Source of the DNA: Smithella sp.
GTDB taxonomy: Bacteria > Desulfobacterota > Syntrophia > Syntrophales > Smithellaceae
Assembly: GCA_017993615.1 (NCBI GenBank)
Contig: JAGOMJ010000016.1
Span: 1 to 48,002 of the forward strand
DNA length: 48,002 nucleotides
Reading direction: 5' to 3'
Below, in pieces: positions 14,957 through 22,991 of the stretch. The position numbers were made by a program, and so were the translations under genes. How positions within the stretch are numbered: position 1 is the first letter of the stretch; each line of letters opens with the position of its first letter. Below the pieces are notes generated by a model that was given only the letters and a program-made list of their open reading frames with translations, had not been told where the DNA came from and searched no databases.

Positions 14957-15022
14957 TTACGAGTCTCGGCAGGCCTTTTCAGGTTTAAACGTCTGTACCT
15001 GCTGTCTTCGACCTTGTAACCA
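14957..15022 (-). ncRNA. Ribosomal protein L10 leader
   Basis: Downstream of rplA the minus strand reads GACAGCAGGTACAGAC, then TTAAACCTG, then GGCCTGCCGAGAC. These are the hallmark segments of the L10 leader family (a kink-turn-containing structure bound by L10 or L10(L12)4 to repress rplJL). Position directly upstream of rplJ supports it. The match was made by eye to the known consensus, not by a covariance-model search. Confidence 0.8.
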
Positions 15023-15042
15023 ACTAAAAAATGCCCGATATC

Positions 15043-15741
15043 CTAAGCTGCTTTAATATCGAGCGGATCAATTCTCACCCCGACACCCATCGTGCTGGAG
15101 ATCGAAATGCTTTTGATATACGTACCCTTGCTTGATGCCGGTTTTAATTTAAGAATGGTCTCCAGCAAGGCACTAACATTTTCTCTCAATTTTTCAGCAC
15201 CGAAGGATACCTTTCCCACCGGAGAATGAACAATGCCGGCTTTTTCGACCCGGAACTCGACTTTACCCGCTTTGAGTTCTTTCACCGCATTGGCCACGTC
15301 AAACGTTACCGTCCCCACCTTGGGGTTGGGCATCAAACCGCGAGGTCCGAGAATTTTACCGATTTTACCGACTGATCCCATCATATCCGGCGTGGCGATA
15401 ACCCGATCAAATTCCATCCATCCGCCTTTGATTTTCTCGATAACTTCGTCATTGCCCACCAGATCGGCACCGGCCTCCAAAGCTTCTTTTTCCTTTTCAC
15501 CTTTGGCAAATACCAGGACCCTGACTGTTTTACCCAATCCGTGCGGCAGAACCACGCTGCCCCGCACCATTTGATCGGCGTGAGCGGGATTAACACCCAA
15601 ACGAATCGCCGCATCCACGGTCTCATCAAATTTCGTTCCCGCCGTCGATACAACAATTTCCGCAGCCTCTTTCAACGTGTATTTCTTGGCCGGCTCGACT
15701 TTAGCCTTTGCCGCCAATATACGTTTGCCTCTTCTTAACAT
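15043..15741 (-). CDS. rplA: 50S ribosomal protein L1
   Basis: A 232-residue L1 starting [21 protein letters not shown]. It has the conserved internal motifs [14 protein letters not shown] and the signature [22 protein letters not shown] two codons upstream (15747) is in frame, but the ATG at 15741 has an AGAGG site at good distance and suits the family better. L1 forms the mobile L1 stalk at the E site. It follows rplK by 19 nt. Confidence 0.97.
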   Translation of the reverse strand: MLRRGKRILAAKAKVEPAKKYTLKEAAEIVVSTAGTKFDETVDAAIRLGVNPAHADQMVRGSVVLPHGLGKTVRVLVFAKGEKEKEALEAGADLVGNDEVIEKIKGGWMEFDRVIATPDMMGSVGKIGKILGPRGLMPNPKVGTVTFDVANAVKELKAGKVEFRVEKAGIVHSPVGKVSFGAEKLRENVSALLETILKLKPASSKGTYIKSISISSTMGVGVRIDPLDIKAA

Positions 15742-15760
15742 GATCAAACCTCTTTATTTA

Positions 15761-16186
15761 TTAACCTGTAATTTCTATTCCCATTGACCTTGCCGTGCCG
15801 GCAATGATATTTATCGCGCCTTCAATATTAACGGCGTTTAAATCCTTATACTTCAGTTCGGCAATATCCTTTACCTGAGATGCGGTCACCGAACCCACTT
15901 TATCCCGTTTGGGATCGCTGGATCCCTTGGCAATTTTTGCTGCCTGCTTCAGTAACACCGACACAGGAGGTGTTTTTGTAATAAACGTAAAAGAGCGATC
16001 GGCATAAACCGTAATCACAACAGGAATAATCATTCCTTCCTGGCTCTGCGTCATCGCGTTATAAGCCTTGCAGAATTCCATGATATTCACGCCGTGCTGA
16101 CCTAATGCCGGACCGATCGGAGGCGAAGGGGTTGCCTTGCCCGCCTTGATCTGTAATTTAATGTTCGCAATAATTTTTTTTGCCAT
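15761..16186 (-). CDS. rplK: 50S ribosomal protein L11
   Basis: A 141-residue L11 starting [20 protein letters not shown] with the conserved [20 protein letters not shown] block (the thiostrepton-site domain). The C-terminal rRNA-binding domain includes [24 protein letters not shown]. It lies at the GTPase-associated centre and is needed for RelA activation. It lies 55 nt after nusG. Full length. Confidence 0.98.
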   Translation of the reverse strand: MAKKIIANIKLQIKAGKATPSPPIGPALGQHGVNIMEFCKAYNAMTQSQEGMIIPVVITVYADRSFTFITKTPPVSVLLKQAAKIAKGSSDPKRDKVGSVTASQVKDIAELKYKDLNAVNIEGAINIIAGTARSMGIEITG

Positions 16187-16241
16187 ATCGAATCACCCTG
16201 ATCTGAATTTTAAATATTATTTATTCGGCCTATGCAAAGCA

Positions 16242-16772
16242 TTACCCCTGCGTCACCTGGATGAAATCCAGCTCCACTGGCGTCGGCCGGCCAAAAATAC
16301 TTACGATAACCCTAAGCTTACTTTTTTCCGGTTTTAATTCATCGATAATGCCGTCGAAATTCGTAAAAGGACCGTCGATAATTTTGACATGATCCCCGAC
16401 ATCGAATTTGAATTTGGGTTTGGGTTTTAACGTTCCTTCATCAATTCTGATTTTAAGATGTTCAACGTCTTTATCAGGTATGGGAGAAGGTTTATCCTTG
16501 CTGCCGATGAATCCTGTCACTTTGGGAGTATCCTTGACCACGTGCCAGGCTTCATCATTCATATCCATCCGCACAAGGATATACCCCGGGAAAAACTTGC
16601 GTTTCGAACTTTTTTTCTCTCCCGAAATCAATTCCACAACATCTTCTTCAGGAATCAGAATGTCGGAAAAATACGCCTGAGTTCCGGTCGTCTTAATTCT
16701 TTCTTCAAGACTTATTTTGACTTTATTCTCGTATCCGGAATAAGTATGTACAACGTACCATTTAAAAGCCAT
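16242..16772 (-). CDS. nusG: Transcription termination/antitermination factor NusG
   Basis: A 176-residue NusG. The NGN domain (WYVVHTYSGYENKVKISLEERI, FPGYILVRMDM, PKVTGFIG) binds RNA polymerase. The C-terminal KOW domain (FDVGDHVKIIDGPFTNFDGI, about residues 120-145) binds Rho or S10. The start ATG is 4 nt after the secE stop and its ribosome site lies inside secE, so the two are coupled. Confidence 0.98.
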   Translation of the reverse strand: MAFKWYVVHTYSGYENKVKISLEERIKTTGTQAYFSDILIPEEDVVELISGEKKSSKRKFFPGYILVRMDMNDEAWHVVKDTPKVTGFIGSKDKPSPIPDKDVEHLKIRIDEGTLKPKPKFKFDVGDHVKIIDGPFTNFDGIIDELKPEKSKLRVIVSIFGRPTPVELDFIQVTQG

Positions 16773-16776
16773 TTTC

Positions 16777-17001
16777 CTAACCCAATATTAATTTCACTGC
16801 TTTAGCGAGGGCAAAATCAATAATGCCCAGAATTAAAGAAACAATAAAAACCAGAATGATCACCACCGCGGTAGACGCCAGGGCCTGTTTTGGAGTCGGC
16901 CAGGTAACTTTTTTCAACTCCATCTTGGCATCTTTGAGAAACTGTGTAATCTTTTGAATCGTTACTTTTACTTTTTCTTTAAAATCTTCCATCTGACTCA
17001 T
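16777..17001 (-). CDS. secE: Preprotein translocase subunit SecE
   Basis: A 74-residue SecE of the short one-membrane-span type. An amphipathic N-terminal part (FLKDAKMELKKVTWPTPKQA, with the diagnostic KKVTWP motif) is followed by one transmembrane helix (TAVVIILVFIVSLILGIIDF). It clamps SecY in the inner membrane. It lies directly before nusG and 21 nt after tRNA-Trp, the common bacterial arrangement. Confidence 0.96.
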   Translation of the reverse strand: MSQMEDFKEKVKVTIQKITQFLKDAKMELKKVTWPTPKQALASTAVVIILVFIVSLILGIIDFALAKAVKLILG

Positions 17002-17022
17002 CCTTCACACAACGGGGAAAAA

Positions 17023-17099
17023 TGGCAGGCCAGGAGGGACTTGAACCCCCAGCATCCGGATTTGGAGTCCGGCGCTCTATCCATTAGAGCTACTGGCCT
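17023..17099 (-). tRNA. tRNA-Trp (anticodon CCA)
   Basis: A complete cloverleaf on the minus strand. The acceptor stem AGGCCAG/CTGGCCT is perfect, the anticodon loop is CTCCAAA with anticodon CCA, the T arm carries GGTTCAAGTCC, the discriminator is G and CCA is encoded. It lies between rpmG and secE and is evidently cotranscribed with them. Confidence 0.98.
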
Positions 17100-17112
17100 A
17101 TACCAATATCAC

Positions 17113-17262
17113 CTATTTGGTTTCCCTGTGCAGTTTATGCCCCCGGCAAAACTTGCAGTATTTTTTCATTTCCAGGCGGTTTTGCATCGTCCGCTTGTTT
17201 TTGGTCGTTGTGTAGTTTCTCTGCTTGCATTCCGTACAGGCCAAAATAATGTTGTTTCTCAT
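17113..17262 (-). CDS. rpmG: 50S ribosomal protein L33, zinc-binding form
   Basis: A 49-residue protein that starts [17 protein letters not shown] and ends [14 protein letters not shown]. The two CxxC pairs (CTEC and CKFC) make a zinc ribbon, so this is the C+ (zinc-requiring) L33 rather than the cysteine-free paralogue induced in zinc starvation. A GGAGAC ribosome site lies upstream. It sits inside a tRNA cluster, between tRNA-Thr(GGT) and tRNA-Trp, which is typical before secE. Confidence 0.96.
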   Translation of the reverse strand: MRNNIILACTECKQRNYTTTKNKRTMQNRLEMKKYCKFCRGHKLHRETK

Positions 17263-17275
17263 ATGTCTCCTTCTC

Positions 17276-17351
17276 TGGAGCCCACGACCAGGATTGAACT
17301 GGTGACCTCATCCTTACCAAGGATGTGCTCTACCGACTGAGCTACGTGGGC
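17276..17351 (-). tRNA. tRNA-Thr (anticodon GGT)
   Basis: A 76-nt cloverleaf with perfect acceptor GCCCACG/CGTGGGC, D arm TAGCTCAGTCGGTAGAGCA, anticodon loop TTGGTAA, T loop GTTCAATCC and encoded CCA. It is 13 nt upstream of rpmG. In many proteobacteria tufB would begin here, but it does not in this genome. Confidence 0.98.
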
Positions 17352-17389
17352 ACAATCTTTTGTTGACAGTCCAGACTTCACAAAGAATC

Positions 17390-17465
17390 TGGAGCGGGAA
17401 ACGGGATTCGAACCCGCGACCCTCAGCTTGGAAGGCTGACGCTCTAGCCACTGAGCTACTCCCGC
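17390..17465 (-). tRNA. tRNA-Gly (anticodon TCC)
   Basis: A 76-nt cloverleaf: acceptor GCGGGAG paired with TTCCCGC (one mismatch-tolerant pair), anticodon loop TTCCAAG with anticodon TCC, T arm GGGTTCGAATCCC and encoded CCA. Third gene of the Thr-Tyr-Gly-Thr tRNA cluster. Confidence 0.97.
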
Positions 17466-17487
17466 CTTTTTTCATTTCACAAATCTC

Positions 17488-17572
17488 TGGTGGAGGGGGG
17501 AGGATTCGAACCTCCGTAGGCTCCGCCGGCAGATTTACAGTCTGCTCCCTTTGGCCGCTCGGGAACCCCTCC
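17488..17572 (-). tRNA. tRNA-Tyr (anticodon GTA)
   Basis: An 85-nt tRNA with a long variable arm as expected for bacterial tRNA-Tyr. Acceptor GGAGGGG/CCCCTCC, anticodon loop CTGTAAA with anticodon GTA, T arm GGAGGTTCGAATCCTCC and encoded CCA. Second in the tRNA cluster. Confidence 0.98.
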
Positions 17573-17588
17573 AGCAATAACACCAAAC

Positions 17589-17664
17589 TGGAGCTGGCGA
17601 TGGGACTCGAACCCGCAACCTGCTGATTACAAATCAGCTGCTCTACCGATTGAGCTACGCCAGC
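17589..17664 (-). tRNA. tRNA-Thr (anticodon TGT)
   Basis: A 76-nt cloverleaf: acceptor GCTGGCG/CGCCAGC, anticodon loop TTTGTAA with anticodon TGT, T loop GTTCGAGTC and encoded CCA. It is the first gene of the large minus-strand cluster, about 80 nt downstream of a good promoter. Confidence 0.98.
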
Positions 17665-17747
17665 CAATCCCATCAAAAAATATAAAATTCAATAACTTGC
17701 GCATCAGAATGTAAAAAAACACACCTACACCCTCAAGCGAATTTCGC

Positions 17748-17776
17748 AATCTAATTTTTATAGATGTTTTTGTCAA
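17748..17776 (-). promoter_or_regulatory. Promoter of the tRNA-rpmG-secE-nusG cluster
   Basis: On the minus strand TTGACA (17776-17771) is followed after exactly 17 nt by TAGATT (17753-17748). It would start transcription near 17740 and run into tRNA-Thr(TGT). The same pair, TTGACA-17-TAGATT, precedes the selenocysteine tRNA at 47766, which supports it as a real stable-RNA promoter type in this genome. Confidence 0.75.
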
Positions 17777-17831
17777 GTAAATTTTTTTAAAAACATGCAG
17801 GTAAATTTAGTGCGTGGAAAAATCCCGTATA

Positions 17832-17860
17832 GACAAAAAGTTTAACATTTTTTAAACTTT
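17832..17860 (-). terminator. Weak terminator-like hairpin after the propeller gene
   Basis: AAAGTTTAA and TTAAACTTT (17837-17845 and 17852-17860) form a 9-bp AT-rich hairpin, and on the minus strand it is followed by TTTTTG. It lies about 60 nt past the stop of the beta-propeller gene. A low-GC stem makes it a weak candidate; it would separate that gene from the tRNA promoter. Confidence 0.4.
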
Positions 17861-17920
17861 ATTGAAATAAAATCCGATCTTCCTCTGACACGAATATTGA
17901 TTTTCCAGCCCTGAGTCCGT

Positions 17921-19318
17921 TTAATTTATCTTAACTTCAACAGAATAGACGGATTTCTCCTTTACGGCAAGAAAACGGAATCTGTCTGATGTCTCAAAGG
18001 CAAAACCTTTTTTCCCCAAAGCAACGATGCTGTTATATTTATTGACCTCTTTTTCGCCGGCCTTTCCATTTACAACGGCTATTTGTTTATTTTCTGCCTG
18101 CGCAACATAAACGATTTTTGTGCTGTCCGGACTGAAAACGAGCGTGTAACTTCCCACTCCATCATAGTGTTTCCCTTCTTTCCCGTCAACGACAACAAAC
18201 CGTTTCTGTCCTGACTGGGCTGCATACGCCACACGCTTGCTGTCCGGGCTGAAAACAAGAGACCCGTTGCCGATATTGTTGTACGGTTTCCCCTCCTGAC
18301 CGTCAATGACGGACGCAAACTTGCCATTCACGATCTGAGCGATATAAGCCACTTTTTTGCTGTCCGGACTGAAAACGATGGTTGATCCGATACGTTCATA
18401 TCCTTTACCTTCCTGTCCATTGACCACAAGAAAACGTTTCTTGTCCGATTGCGCTTGATACGCTATCCGACTGCTGTCCGGACTGAAGAAAATATCATCT
18501 CCGATGCCGTCATAATATTTGCCTTCCTGCTCATCAACGACAACCTGCCACTTACCGGCTGATTTTACCACGTAGGCTACCTGCTTGCCGTCCGGACTGA
18601 AAACAAAATCGCCTCTGACATCATCATAGCGCTTGCCTTCCCGTCCATCGACAACCAGAAAACGTTTTTTATCCGACTGAGCCTGATAAGCCATCCGGCG
18701 ACTGTCGGGACTGAAAACGATATTATTGCCGATACTGTCATAATGAGTGCCCTCTTGTTGATCGACAACGACAAACTGCTTTTTATCTGATAGCACCCCG
18801 TAAGCGATTTTTTTACTGTCCGGACTGAAAATAATATTGGAGCCGATACCTCCCTCGTACGATTTGCCTTCCTTCCCGTCCACCACAATAAAACACCGCT
18901 TGCCTGTTTTGGCGGCATAGGCAACCCGTTGACTGTCCGGACTGAAAACGATATTTGATCCCACTGTGTCATAGCGTTTCCCTTCTTGACCGTCGATTAC
19001 CACAACCTGTTTATTGCCAACCTGGGCTCGATATGCAGAACGCTTGCTGTCGGGGCTGAAAACAACATTGGAACCGATACCGTCATAGCGTTTCTGCGCC
19101 TTGCCGTCGACAATAACAAACTGCTTGCCTTCCACACGGGTGGCATAGGCAATACGTTTCCCGTCGGGACTTGCCGTTAATACGACAGGAATAAAATCAA
19201 AGTTAAAAAGCAGTTTTTCAGAAGCAGACAACGTAAGTGCTTTTTCTTCGGCAAAGGAATTTAAACCAACTGCAACGAGAAAAAAAACAGCCAGCGGTAA
19301 TAAAAAAAATTTCTTCAT
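17921..19318 (-). CDS. Secreted beta-propeller protein with ten PD40/TolB-like repeats
   Basis: A 465-residue protein. Residues 1-23 are a signal peptide (MKKFFLLPLAVFFLVAVGLN, then SFA before EE), so it is probably periplasmic or secreted. The rest is ten tandem repeats of about 38 residues, from about residue 48 to 437, each built as VFSPDSKRVAYAAQ followed by a K(R/Q)FVVVDG(Q/K)EGK segment. The FSPDS(K)..AY signature matches the PD40/WD40-like repeats of TolB-type propellers. No catalytic domain is seen. It is a single gene with its own upstream region, and its function is unknown; protein binding is likely. Its repeats are unusually regular. Confidence 0.85.
   Translation of the reverse strand: MKKFFLLPLAVFFLVAVGLNSFAEEKALTLSASEKLLFNFDFIPVVLTASPDGKRIAYATRVEGKQFVIVDGKAQKRYDGIGSNVVFSPDSKRSAYRAQVGNKQVVVIDGQEGKRYDTVGSNIVFSPDSQRVAYAAKTGKRCFIVVDGKEGKSYEGGIGSNIIFSPDSKKIAYGVLSDKKQFVVVDQQEGTHYDSIGNNIVFSPDSRRMAYQAQSDKKRFLVVDGREGKRYDDVRGDFVFSPDGKQVAYVVKSAGKWQVVVDEQEGKYYDGIGDDIFFSPDSSRIAYQAQSDKKRFLVVNGQEGKGYERIGSTIVFSPDSKKVAYIAQIVNGKFASVIDGQEGKPYNNIGNGSLVFSPDSKRVAYAAQSGQKRFVVVDGKEGKHYDGVGSYTLVFSPDSTKIVYVAQAENKQIAVVNGKAGEKEVNKYNSIVALGKKGFAFETSDRFRFLAVKEKSVYSVEVKIN
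18007..19180 (-). repeat. Ten in-frame tandem repeats of about 114 bp within the propeller gene
   Basis: The DNA repeats with the protein. The phrase encoding FSPDS recurs about every 114 bp, in near-identical form (tgtccgggctgaaaac-like on the plus strand, at about 18125, 18245, 18365, 18480, 18590, 18705, 18820, 18935 and 19050). Such similarity suggests duplication or gene conversion, and copy number may vary between strains. Confidence 0.8.
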
Positions 19319-19392
19319 CTTTAAATAGCCCCTTTTGTAATTGATGTAAAAAACCTGCTCAAGAACAGATCCGTGCTTGTAGCCATTGTTCT

Positions 19393-19459
19393 TTACATGT
19401 AACGAATGAATAAAAATTTATTGTGCTGTCCTCTTAGTATATTTCTTTCTTACATGCAA
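19393..19459. promoter_or_regulatory. Two related palindromes upstream of the propeller gene
   Basis: TTACATGTAA (19393-19402) is a perfect 10-bp palindrome, and TTACATGCAA (19450-19459) differs at one base. They are 57 bp apart centre to centre in the upstream region of the minus-strand propeller gene. They might be operator sites. No strong promoter boxes could be fixed beside them, so this is only a suggestion. The remaining part of this gap up to 19600 holds nothing else recognisable. Confidence 0.3.
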
Positions 19460-19609
19460 ATGTATTATTGACATATCTCCAGCATTAAAAAATCATCCGG
19501 TGGGGAAAAAGCATCATCCGTAACCTGTTAAACGCCATCTACCGCTTTGGGAGTGCATTTGTTATCAGTTCTTTATGTCAGTTTTATTTTAATGAATTCA
19601 AAAAAAATT

Positions 19610-19638
19610 TTGACAAGATTCTTTTTTTGCATTATAAA
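19610..19638 (+). promoter_or_regulatory. Promoter of the leu operon
   Basis: TTGACA (19610-19615), a 17-nt spacer and TATAAA (19633-19638) make a near-consensus sigma-70 promoter. Start of transcription is expected near 19645, about 24 nt before the leader-peptide ATG. Confidence 0.85.
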
Positions 19639-19668
19639 GCCTCCAAAATTTTTGGAATTGCAAAAACG

Positions 19669-19788
19669 ATGACGGAAACAGCGAAAAAGAATTTCATAGC
19701 AATCAACATTCTGCCTTTACTGCTGGCTCTCGCTTTGTTGCGCCTTTTACCTCAGGCCGCCCGCCCATCGTTTTTAGGTCATCACTAG
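19669..19788 (+). CDS. leuL: Leucine-rich leader peptide of the leu operon attenuator
   Basis: A 39-residue open frame, ATG to TAG. Residues 14-27 read ILPLLLALALLRLL, with nine leucines within 13 residues; ten in all. A promoter lies 30 nt upstream and an intrinsic terminator 23 nt downstream, and leuA is the next gene. This is the standard architecture of ribosome-mediated attenuation: scarcity of charged tRNA-Leu stalls the ribosome on residues 15-27 and prevents terminator formation. No strong Shine-Dalgarno is visible. The peptide itself probably has no other function. Confidence 0.88.
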   Translation: MTETAKKNFIAINILPLLLALALLRLLPQAARPSFLGHH

Positions 19789-19826
19789 GAGAAAAAGCAA
19801 CTGATCACCTAAAAGGCCGTGGGCGG
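19761..19826 (+). promoter_or_regulatory. Antiterminator structure of the leu attenuator
   Basis: Two collinear stems can form: CCGCCCA (19761-19767) with TGGGCGG (19820-19826), and TTTTAGGTCATCA (19772-19784) with TGATCACCTAAAA (19802-19814; 12 of 13 pairs). Together they sequester the 5' arm of the downstream terminator. A ribosome stalled on the leucine codons (19711-19749) would leave these sequences free. A ribosome at the stop codon would cover them and let the terminator form. Confidence 0.75.
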
Positions 19827-19850
19827 AAGCCACGGCCTTTTTTGTTTTTT
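19811..19850 (+). terminator. Intrinsic terminator of the leu attenuator
   Basis: A perfect 12-bp stem, AAAAGGCCGTGG (19811-19822) with CCACGGCCTTTT (19830-19841), has a 7-nt loop and is followed by a T-rich run to 19850. It lies between the leader peptide and leuA, which starts 114 nt further on behind an AGAGGAGA ribosome site. Confidence 0.9.
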
Positions 19851-19963
19851 AAAAAGCGGCATACCGCCCGATAGATGGAAACTACGCGGGGAAATTACGG
19901 TACATTGCCCACGAACCTTCGGTTACTGGGATCATTCATATAGTCATCAGAGGAGAAGATATT

Positions 19964-21511
19964 ATGAAAAAAAAGAAAAATCGTGTTTACATTTTTGATA
20001 CAACCTTAAGAGACGGCGAACAATCACCGGGTTACAGCATGAACACGGAAGAGAAACTGATGCTTGCCCGCCAACTGGAAAGGCTGGGTGTAGACATCAT
20101 TGAAGCGGGATTTCCCATCGCATCCGAAGGTGACTTTGACGCCGTCAGACAAATCGCGAAGGAAATTAAAAAATCCCAAGTGGCGGGTCTTGCCCGGGCG
20201 AATAAACTCGACATTGACCGCGCCTGGCAGGCTATCAAGGGAGCCGCACATCCCCGCATTCACACTTTTATTTCTTCTTCCGACATCCATCTGAAGTATC
20301 AGCTCAAAAAGAGTCGCGAGCAGGTACTCAAAGAAGCGGTTGCCGCGGTAAAACTGGCACGTTCTTATACCGATAATGTAGAATTTTCGCCGATGGATGC
20401 CACCCGTTCGGACAAGGATTACCTGGTCGAAATGGTTTCGGCGGTGATTGACGCGGGAGCCTGCACCGTCAATATCCCCGATACGGTCGGCTATGCCACG
20501 CCGGAAGAATTCGGCAATCTGATTGCCTATCTCTTCGCGCATGTCCAAAATATCGGCGAAGCCATCATCGCCACGCATTGCCATAATGATCTAGGGCTGG
20601 CCGTGGCCAATTCACTGGCAGCCATCAGACAGGGTGCGCGGCAGGTAGAATGCACCATCAACGGTATCGGCGAGCGGGCGGGCAATACCGCCATGGAAGA
20701 AGTCGTCATGGCACTGCAAACCCGCAAGGATCTCTTCGGCCTTCACACGAACATCAAGACCAATCAGATTTACAAGACCTCGCGTCTTCTGACTCAGATT
20801 ACCGGCATACCGGTACAGCCCAACAAAGCGATTGTGGGCGCCAACGCGTTCGCCCATGAATCCGGGATCCATCAGGATGGATTGATCAAGGAAAAAATCA
20901 CCTATGAGATCATGACGCCGCAATCCGTGGGTATTAGCGACACACATATTGTCCTGGGAAAGCATTCGGGACGCAACGCCATTTCACACCACCTGAAAAA
21001 GATGGGATACCAACTCAATGATGAGCAGATCAACAAGGTGGCGGCTCGCGTCAAAGAACTGGCAGATATCAAAAAAGATATTTACGATGAAGATCTCGAG
21101 GTCATTCTGTCCGAAGAAATCTACCGGGGCGAAGACAAATACAGCCTGCTTTATCTGAATGTGGTCAGCGGCAATGTGGCCATTCCCACGGCAACCATGG
21201 AAATGCAGGTGGGTCAGGACATCGTGCGGAAAGCGGGTTTCGGCAACGGTCCGGTCGACGCCACCTTCGCAGCCATTCGCAACATAACCAAAACCAACTA
21301 TCCGTTGATGAAGTACGTTGTAAACGCCATCACCGGAGGATCGGATGCGCAGGGCGAGGTCACCGTGCAACTCAAGCACAGCAGTTACTCGGTCGTCGGA
21401 CGCGGCGCTCATCCGGATGTCATTGTTGCGTCCGCCAAAGCTTATATCAACGCCTTGAATCGCATGGAATTTTTAAAGAATAATATTAAAAAGGTTAAAA
21501 TTGTTGAATAA
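19964..21511 (+). CDS. leuA: 2-isopropylmalate synthase
   Basis: A 515-residue enzyme that joins acetyl-CoA and 2-oxoisovalerate in the first committed step of leucine synthesis. The N-terminal HMGL-like barrel has [12 protein letters not shown] at residues 12-23, and later [13 protein letters not shown] [14 protein letters not shown] and the [13 protein letters not shown] signature. The C-terminal part (about residues 390-505) is the LeuA dimer domain that senses leucine ([25 protein letters not shown]). First structural gene of the attenuated leuACDB operon. Confidence 0.97.
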   Translation: MKKKKNRVYIFDTTLRDGEQSPGYSMNTEEKLMLARQLERLGVDIIEAGFPIASEGDFDAVRQIAKEIKKSQVAGLARANKLDIDRAWQAIKGAAHPRIHTFISSSDIHLKYQLKKSREQVLKEAVAAVKLARSYTDNVEFSPMDATRSDKDYLVEMVSAVIDAGACTVNIPDTVGYATPEEFGNLIAYLFAHVQNIGEAIIATHCHNDLGLAVANSLAAIRQGARQVECTINGIGERAGNTAMEEVVMALQTRKDLFGLHTNIKTNQIYKTSRLLTQITGIPVQPNKAIVGANAFAHESGIHQDGLIKEKITYEIMTPQSVGISDTHIVLGKHSGRNAISHHLKKMGYQLNDEQINKVAARVKELADIKKDIYDEDLEVILSEEIYRGEDKYSLLYLNVVSGNVAIPTATMEMQVGQDIVRKAGFGNGPVDATFAAIRNITKTNYPLMKYVVNAITGGSDAQGEVTVQLKHSSYSVVGRGAHPDVIVASAKAYINALNRMEFLKNNIKKVKIVE

Positions 21512-21562
21512 TGAATTAAAATACGCTAAAGACCGTTTCACTTTTTACAAGGAGAACCCCTC

Positions 21563-22822
21563 GTGGGCAACACCATTACGGAAAAAATATTAATGGCGCA
21601 CACCGGCCTGAGAAAAATTTCAACCGGCGATCTGATCAACGCGAGAGTGGATATTGCCCTGGGCAATGATGTCACCGCTCCCATAGCCATCAACGCGTTC
21701 AAGCAGGCGGGCGGGGAAAAAGTATTCAACAGACATAAGGTGGCTCTCGTCCTGGATCACTTTACGCCCAATAAGGACATTAATTCCGCCCAGCAATGCA
21801 AAGCGGTGCGCGAATTTGCCTCGCAACAGAAGATAACGCATTTTTATGAAGGCGGCCTTGTCGGTGTTGAACATGCCTTATTGCCTGAACAGGGGATCGT
21901 TCTGCCCGGAGACCTGGTTATCGGTGCGGACAGTCATACCTGCACGTACGGCGCTCTGGGCGCATTCGCCACCGGCGTCGGCAGCACCGACCTGGCGGCA
22001 GCCATGCTCACCGGAGAACTGTGGTTTAAGGTACCGCCCTCGATCAAATTCATCATCTTCGGCAAACTGCAGAAATGGGTCTCGGGAAAAGATTTGATTT
22101 TGCATATCATCGGCCGCATCGGCGTGGACGGTGCTTTGTATAAGGCCATGGAATTCACCGGAGAGACGATTGCCCGCCTCACAATGGCCGACAGATTTTC
22201 CATGGCCAATATGGCCATAGAAGCCGGCGCAAAAAACGGTATCTTTGCTCCCGACGAAGTGACCGCAGAATACATCCGGAAAAAGGCAAAACGACATTAT
22301 ACATTTTATTCTTCCGACCCCGATGCCGTTTATGCCGACACTCTTGAAATAAACGCGGCGACCATCGAACCGCAGGTGGCCTTCCCGCATTTGCCTTCCA
22401 ATGTCAAAGGAGTGAGCAAAGCAGGACGGGTAAAAATCGACCAGTCCCTGATCGGGTCCTGCACCAACGGACGTATAGAAGACCTGAGAATCGCCGCAAA
22501 AATTTTAAAAAACAGGAAGGCCTCCTCGAATGTCAGACTGATCATCGTTCCGGCAACCCCCGAAATTTACCGCCAGGCGTTAAAAGAAGGGCTGATTGAG
22601 ATTTTTTTGAAAGCGAACGCCGTCATCAGCCCGCCTTCCTGCGGCGCCTGTCTGGGCGGACACATGGGCATCCTGGCGGAAGGAGAAAAAGCGGTTGCGA
22701 CAACAAACCGGAATTTTGTCGGTCGCATGGGTCATACCAAAAGCGAAGTGTATCTGGCCAATCCGGCGGTTGCCGCCGCTTCAGCCGTACTGGGAAGAAT
22801 TGCCTCTCCGGAAGAATTGTAA
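21563..22822 (+). CDS. leuC: 3-isopropylmalate dehydratase large subunit
   Basis: A 419-residue aconitase-family protein. The three cysteines of the 4Fe-4S cluster are visible in SCTNGR (near residue 298) and CGACLGG (near residue 358). The N-terminal part has [20 protein letters not shown]. Length fits the shorter HACN-type LeuC, not the approximately 470-residue enterobacterial form. The start is GTG with AAGGAG upstream. It works with LeuD to isomerise isopropylmalate. Confidence 0.96.
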   Translation: MGNTITEKILMAHTGLRKISTGDLINARVDIALGNDVTAPIAINAFKQAGGEKVFNRHKVALVLDHFTPNKDINSAQQCKAVREFASQQKITHFYEGGLVGVEHALLPEQGIVLPGDLVIGADSHTCTYGALGAFATGVGSTDLAAAMLTGELWFKVPPSIKFIIFGKLQKWVSGKDLILHIIGRIGVDGALYKAMEFTGETIARLTMADRFSMANMAIEAGAKNGIFAPDEVTAEYIRKKAKRHYTFYSSDPDAVYADTLEINAATIEPQVAFPHLPSNVKGVSKAGRVKIDQSLIGSCTNGRIEDLRIAAKILKNRKASSNVRLIIVPATPEIYRQALKEGLIEIFLKANAVISPPSCGACLGGHMGILAEGEKAVATTNRNFVGRMGHTKSEVYLANPAVAAASAVLGRIASPEEL

Positions 22823-22869
22823 GAAAGCGCACATGCCCCTTAGCTTCGCACGTAGGATAATTCAACTTG

Positions 22870-22914
22870 CAGATATTACTACGCTACGCCTGTAATATCT
22901 GAGTTTCATTAAAA
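22870..22914 (+). repeat. Hairpin repeat element, copy 2 (leuC-leuD gap)
   Basis: A perfect 10-bp inverted repeat, CAGATATTAC (22870-22879) and GTAATATCTG (22892-22901), with a 12-nt loop. It is preceded by CAACTTG and followed by AGTTTCATTAAAA. Flanks match copies 1 and 3 while the stem sequence differs, with both arms changing together. It lies in the 169-nt space between leuC and leuD, unusually wide for this operon. Confidence 0.6.
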
Positions 22915-22935
22915 TTTAAGACTCATTACAACTTA

Positions 22936-22980
22936 CAATCTTCTATACACATTGTTTCTGAAGATTGAGTCTCGTTAAAA
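22936..22980 (+). repeat. Hairpin repeat element, copy 3 (leuC-leuD gap)
   Basis: An 8-bp inverted repeat, CAATCTTC (22936-22943) and GAAGATTG (22960-22967), preceded by CAACTTA and followed by AGTCTCGTTAAAA. It stands in tandem with copy 2 just before leuD. The hairpins could slow decay or alter the leuC:leuD ratio, or be traces of a small mobile repeat. Confidence 0.6.
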
Positions 22981-22991
22981 AGGATTTTAAC

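Noticed and set aside
17905..17925. TGAGTCCGTTTAATTT as a fourth copy of the hairpin repeat family
   Set aside because: The 3' flank is similar, but no inverted repeat precedes it, and it overlaps the end of the propeller gene.
22965..22991. Extended leuD start at the upstream TTG
   Set aside because: It would lie in the stem of a hairpin repeat and add residues not typical of LeuD; the ATG at 22992 has a proper ribosome site.
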